A DNA stretch of 8,460 bases from Pseudomonadota bacterium. GTDB lineage: Bacteria; Pseudomonadota; Gammaproteobacteria; Burkholderiales; Burkholderiaceae_B. The DNA lies in NCBI GenBank assembly GCA_021793875.1, contig JAJYRX010000056.1, positions 1-8,460 of the forward strand, given 5' to 3'. A program made the position numbers and the translations under genes. The notes under the pieces are model-generated. The model had not been told where the DNA came from. It ran no database searches and saw nothing but the letters and a program-made list of their open reading frames with translations. The first letter of the stretch is position 1; the number at the start of each line of letters is the position of its first letter. Below, piece by piece: positions 6,617 through 8,460 of the stretch.

Positions 6617-7228
6617 ATGAACAGGACAATACTCGGATTGGTGCTTGTGTTTTGTTCTACCTCAGTTTTGGCACAAACAGCCAACAGTGATTCAAAAGCA
6701 GGCGCGCAATCAAGCTCTGGGGCAGGCGCAACGGCCGCTACTGGCCCAATAACATTTGAAGCAGCCCAACCTTTAAGAAGCCAAAGGTTACATACAACAC
6801 CAACTATTTACACGCCACCATCAATGTTTGGCGGTGCAAATAATTGTGGACAGTCGTCTGCAGTCGGTGTGGGCTTTACCGGTTTTGGTATGGGTGGCAG
6901 CATAGCTTCGGAGTCCGACAACTGTAATGCACGAGAAGATACCTCTATATCATATAAGCTAGGATACAAAGATGTTGCCGATATGCGCTTCTTTTGTTTT
7001 GGTGAAGATTTGAATAGAATGGCCTATGAAGCTGCTGGTTACACTTGCCCAGAAGGTGCTACTGCAAAAGGCCTGGTAAGTAGACAGCAAGTATCTCAAC
7101 AAAGCGTCGTAACTGGTCCGGCTGCAACGCCGGTATCGTTAACCTCTGAAGAATCTGAACGTGCTCGATCTGTTGGCTATACGGGATCCGATCCAATAAT
7201 AATGAAACGACTAGGCATAATTAAATAA
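6617..7228 (+). CDS. Secreted small protein with four conserved-looking cysteines, function unknown
   Basis: The 203-residue product has a Sec signal peptide (MNRTILGLVLVFCSTSVLA, cleavage before Gln20). Cys13 lies in the hydrophobic core after Phe and does not form a lipobox. The mature part has three zones. First is a Ser/Ala/Gly-rich low-complexity stretch (about 24-44). Then comes a Gly-rich zone with four cysteines (NNCGQSSAVGVGFTGFGMGG, then Cys103, Cys127 and Cys144). The layout C-G-x-S, GxG, CxxRED, KLGYKDVADMRFFC, YTC recalls small hypothetical proteins of other proteobacteria that I have seen unannotated. Last is a polar tail from about 150. Two disulfides are possible. The start at 6617 is preferred to an in-frame ATG at 6503 because it has AAGGA 8 nt upstream and opens the signal peptide, while the longer form would overlap the previous gene. 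It probably shares a transcript with its neighbours. Confidence 0.8.
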   Translation: MNRTILGLVLVFCSTSVLAQTANSDSKAGAQSSSGAGATAATGPITFEAAQPLRSQRLHTTPTIYTPPSMFGGANNCGQSSAVGVGFTGFGMGGSIASESDNCNAREDTSISYKLGYKDVADMRFFCFGEDLNRMAYEAAGYTCPEGATAKGLVSRQQVSQQSVVTGPAATPVSLTSEESERARSVGYTGSDPIIMKRLGIIK

Positions 7229-7246
7229 TTAAAACGCAAGTCATTA

Positions 7247-7261
7247 CCCCCGAAAGGAGGG
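7247..7261 (+). promoter_or_regulatory. GAAA-tetraloop hairpin sequestering the Shine-Dalgarno of the LuxR-type regulator
   Basis: CCCCC at 7247-7251, loop GAAA at 7252-7255, then GGAGGG at 7256-7261. Five GC pairs can form if A7258 is bulged. The GGAGG inside the 3' arm is the near-perfect Shine-Dalgarno of the gene starting at 7267, at 6-nt spacing. Folding would hide it, so translation of the regulator may depend on an upstream ribosome, a small RNA, a protein or temperature. The pairing is seen in sequence, the control role is inferred. Confidence 0.5.
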
Positions 7262-7266
7262 CGCTT

Positions 7267-7989
7267 ATGACTAAAGTGGTAATTGTGGAGCCCAAGCCGC
7301 TTTTGCGGCTAGGGGCGGAGTATTATCTTAAAAGAGCTTTTCCACAAATAAAAATATACAGCTGTGACGGTTTGCCCGACAATAAACAGCTTTTTTTTCA
7401 TCGTAGCTGTGACTTACTGTTACTGTATGTAAAGTATGATGAGTGCGCTAATGCGGCTGTTACTACAATACGGAAAAAGTATTTATGTCAGAAACTGTTG
7501 CTGCTTTCAGATGAGGAAAGTATGCCTAACACCTGGGTGAAGTTGCCGCCCGAGGTGGTTGGGTACGTTAGCTATAGTTCTCCGTTGCATCTGCTGGCTA
7601 AATCAATACAGAAGGCCCTTGGTGTTAAAATTGAGACTCACGTGTCCGATGGCGTGTTTTTAAAAGAAGGGCAACATAAGCAGCTGCAATCTAAAGCTCA
7701 TGAGATTAGTGCTGCTGCTCATGAATGTAAAGAAAAAATCAAAATAAATAGAAACCTTGCCAAGCAAGAAATTGGTATTTTAAATCTAACCATGCGTCAA
7801 TATGAAGTTTTAGTTTACTTGGCGCATGGGTTTTCTAACGTGCATATAAGCAAATTGCTTAATATTTCTATAAGTACTGTTAGAAAGCACACGCAAGAAA
7901 TATTTATACGCCTTGAGGCGCATAATCGTAACCAAGCGGTATTTAACGCACTGCAAAAGGGTGCAAAGCTAGGATTAAAACTAAGGTAG
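7267..7989 (+). CDS. LuxR-type (CsgD/VpsT-like) transcriptional regulator with a degenerate receiver domain
   Basis: This 240-residue DNA-binding regulator has a receiver-like N-terminal domain (about 1-118), a Lys-rich helical linker (about 135-170) and a LuxR-type helix-turn-helix (about 173-237: LTMRQYEVLVYLAHGFSNVH, then HISKLLNISISTVRKHTQEI). Residues needed for phosphorylation are missing. The acidic pair is Glu8-Pro9 (VVIVEPKPLLR), the phospho-acceptor aspartate position holds Tyr54 (DLLLLYV), and the conserved lysine position is Tyr103 (GYVSYSS). It is therefore unlikely to be a conventional two-component regulator, and no sensor kinase is nearby. Layout and length (CsgD about 216) resemble matrix regulators of the CsgD/VpsT class. 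The c-di-GMP motif W[FLMT][ST]R of VpsT is replaced by VFLK (130-133). It lies 38 nt after the second secreted-protein gene, probably in the same operon. It may control those genes. Confidence 0.88.
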   Translation: MTKVVIVEPKPLLRLGAEYYLKRAFPQIKIYSCDGLPDNKQLFFHRSCDLLLLYVKYDECANAAVTTIRKKYLCQKLLLLSDEESMPNTWVKLPPEVVGYVSYSSPLHLLAKSIQKALGVKIETHVSDGVFLKEGQHKQLQSKAHEISAAAHECKEKIKINRNLAKQEIGILNLTMRQYEVLVYLAHGFSNVHISKLLNISISTVRKHTQEIFIRLEAHNRNQAVFNALQKGAKLGLKLR

Positions 7990-8043
7990 TGTTTTGAATG
8001 GCACGTAATGTAAGCCGTGTTTATGGCCTGTGCTTGGCGATGG

Positions 8044-8119
8044 TGGTGGCCTGGGGCGGAATCGAACCACCGACACGCGGATTTTCAATCCGCTGCTCTA
8101 CCAACTGAGCTACCAGGCC
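8044..8119 (-). tRNA. tRNA-Phe (anticodon GAA)
   Basis: The minus strand folds into a complete cloverleaf: acceptor arms GGCCTGG and CCAGGCC, D-arm GCTC-AGTTGGTA-GAGC, anticodon arm GCGGA-TTGAAAA-TCCGC with anticodon GAA, variable GTGTC, and T-arm GGTGG-TTCGATT-CCGCC. The discriminator A (8047) is followed by an encoded CCA (8044-8046), total 76 nt like E. coli tRNA-Phe. It is divergent from hemA. No T-run terminator is seen in the 54 bases between it and the end of the regulator gene, with which it converges. Confidence 0.97.
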
Positions 8120-8146
8120 ACTAGCTTGATAATGACTTTTAGTTTG

Positions 8147-8161
8147 TCACTCATGTAGTGA
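8147..8161. repeat. Short inverted repeat between tRNA-Phe and hemA
   Basis: TCACT at 8147-8151 and AGTGA at 8157-8161 flank CATGT. The 5-bp dyad lies 28 bp upstream of the tRNA 5' end, where a tRNA promoter would be, so it could be a regulator site, but arms this short can arise by chance. Confidence 0.2.
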
Positions 8162-8183
8162 AAGCAAGATAATACAACATATT

Positions 8184-8212
8184 TTGATTTTGTGCATAGT
8201 GCTAGTTATAAA
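8184..8212 (+). promoter_or_regulatory. Putative sigma70 promoter of hemA
   Basis: TTGATT at 8184-8189 and TATAAA at 8207-8212 are spaced by 17 bp, matching the sigma70 consensus at 4 of 6 and 5 of 6 positions. Transcription would begin near 8219, giving a leader of about 55 nt before the hemA ATG. A perfect TATAAT at 8221-8226 has no good -35 partner at standard spacing. Confidence 0.5.
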
Positions 8213-8274
8213 TCAGGGTTTATAATAGTATTAATTTGCAATAAACCTTGGTTTCCTCATTTATTGGTTACTAA

Positions 8275-8460
8275 ATGTCTACAGATGTTCTAACTTTCGG
8301 ACTCAACCACGTTTCCGCGCCTGTTAATGTGCGCGAGCGCGTTGCGTTTCCGGTAAGTGCTTTAAAGCCAGCTCTTAATGGCTTAAAGTCTGCGTTTGGT
8401 AGCCGTGTGCGTGAAGCAGCCATACTTTCTACCTGTAATCGTACAGAAATATATTGTGCT
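8275..8460 (+). CDS. hemA: Glutamyl-tRNA reductase, N-terminal part (3' end outside window)
   Basis: The frame opens at ATG 8275 and runs 62 codons to the window edge. The sequence matches the N-terminal catalytic domain of glutamyl-tRNA reductase, the NADPH-dependent first step of the C5 pathway. That step turns Glu-tRNA(Glu) into glutamate-1-semialdehyde for 5-aminolevulinate and tetrapyrrole synthesis. Diagnostic blocks are LTFGLNHVSAPVNVRERVAF (6-25; E. coli [20 protein letters not shown]) and ILSTCNRTEIYC (50-61), where Cys54 is the catalytic nucleophile that forms the thioester with glutamate. No strong Shine-Dalgarno precedes the start, but the initial residues align with known HemA proteins. 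In enterobacteria hemA is divergent from lolB; here its upstream neighbour is tRNA-Phe. The rest of the gene, usually about 420 residues, lies beyond the window. Confidence 0.96.
   Translation, partial: MSTDVLTFGLNHVSAPVNVRERVAFPVSALKPALNGLKSAFGSRVREAAILSTCNRTEIYCA

Noticed and set aside
6617..6676. Second secreted protein as a lipoprotein, because of Cys13 in the signal region.
   Set aside because: The residue before Cys is Phe, which does not fit a lipobox, and a good signal peptidase I site (VLA before Gln20) follows.
7654..7668. c-di-GMP binding motif of the VpsT type in the LuxR-like regulator.
   Set aside because: The equivalent position reads VFLK, lacking the Trp, Ser/Thr and Arg of the W[FLMT][ST]R motif.
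8024..8053. TGGCCTG direct repeat next to the tRNA 3' end as an integration-site scar.
   Set aside because: Only 7 bp repeat exactly 23 bp apart, and there is no integrase or foreign-looking gene beside it.

Overview
The window looks like chromosome from a moderately AT-rich gammaproteobacterium, probably marine. The support is a hemA start typical of the class, a bacterial tRNA-Phe with its CCA end encoded, an MdtJ-like SMR exporter and an FbpABC-type iron uptake operon. I cannot name a genus. There is no transposase, integrase, phage gene or CRISPR array.

Left part (1-2014). The 5' portion of a small multidrug resistance (SMR) exporter runs leftward off the window edge. It is divergent from a LysR-type regulator, and the 89-bp gap between them holds a 7-bp inverted repeat that is a candidate operator. 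The LysR gene converges on, and overlaps by 11 bp, a leftward DUF169-family gene. A very stable GC hairpin lies just inside the end of the LysR gene.

Centre (2015-5753). A 92-bp divergent promoter region separates the DUF169 gene from a three-gene ferric-iron ABC transporter operon: a Tat-signal substrate-binding protein, a fused double-domain permease and an ATPase. A good Fur-box match sits in this shared region, so both the operon and the DUF169 gene are probably derepressed in low iron.

Right part (5754-7989). After a 219-bp non-coding stretch come two secreted, glycine-rich, otherwise unrecognised proteins and a LuxR-family regulator of CsgD/VpsT-like layout. The regulator's receiver domain has lost every phosphorylation residue. 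A perfect 8-bp hairpin separates the two secreted-protein genes. The regulator's Shine-Dalgarno is embedded in a GAAA-tetraloop hairpin. This is the least conventional part of the window and could be a small locus for a surface or extracellular-matrix component.

Right edge (7990-8460). A leftward tRNA-Phe(GAA) gene is followed by the divergent start of hemA (glutamyl-tRNA reductase), which has a plausible sigma70 promoter and is cut by the window end.
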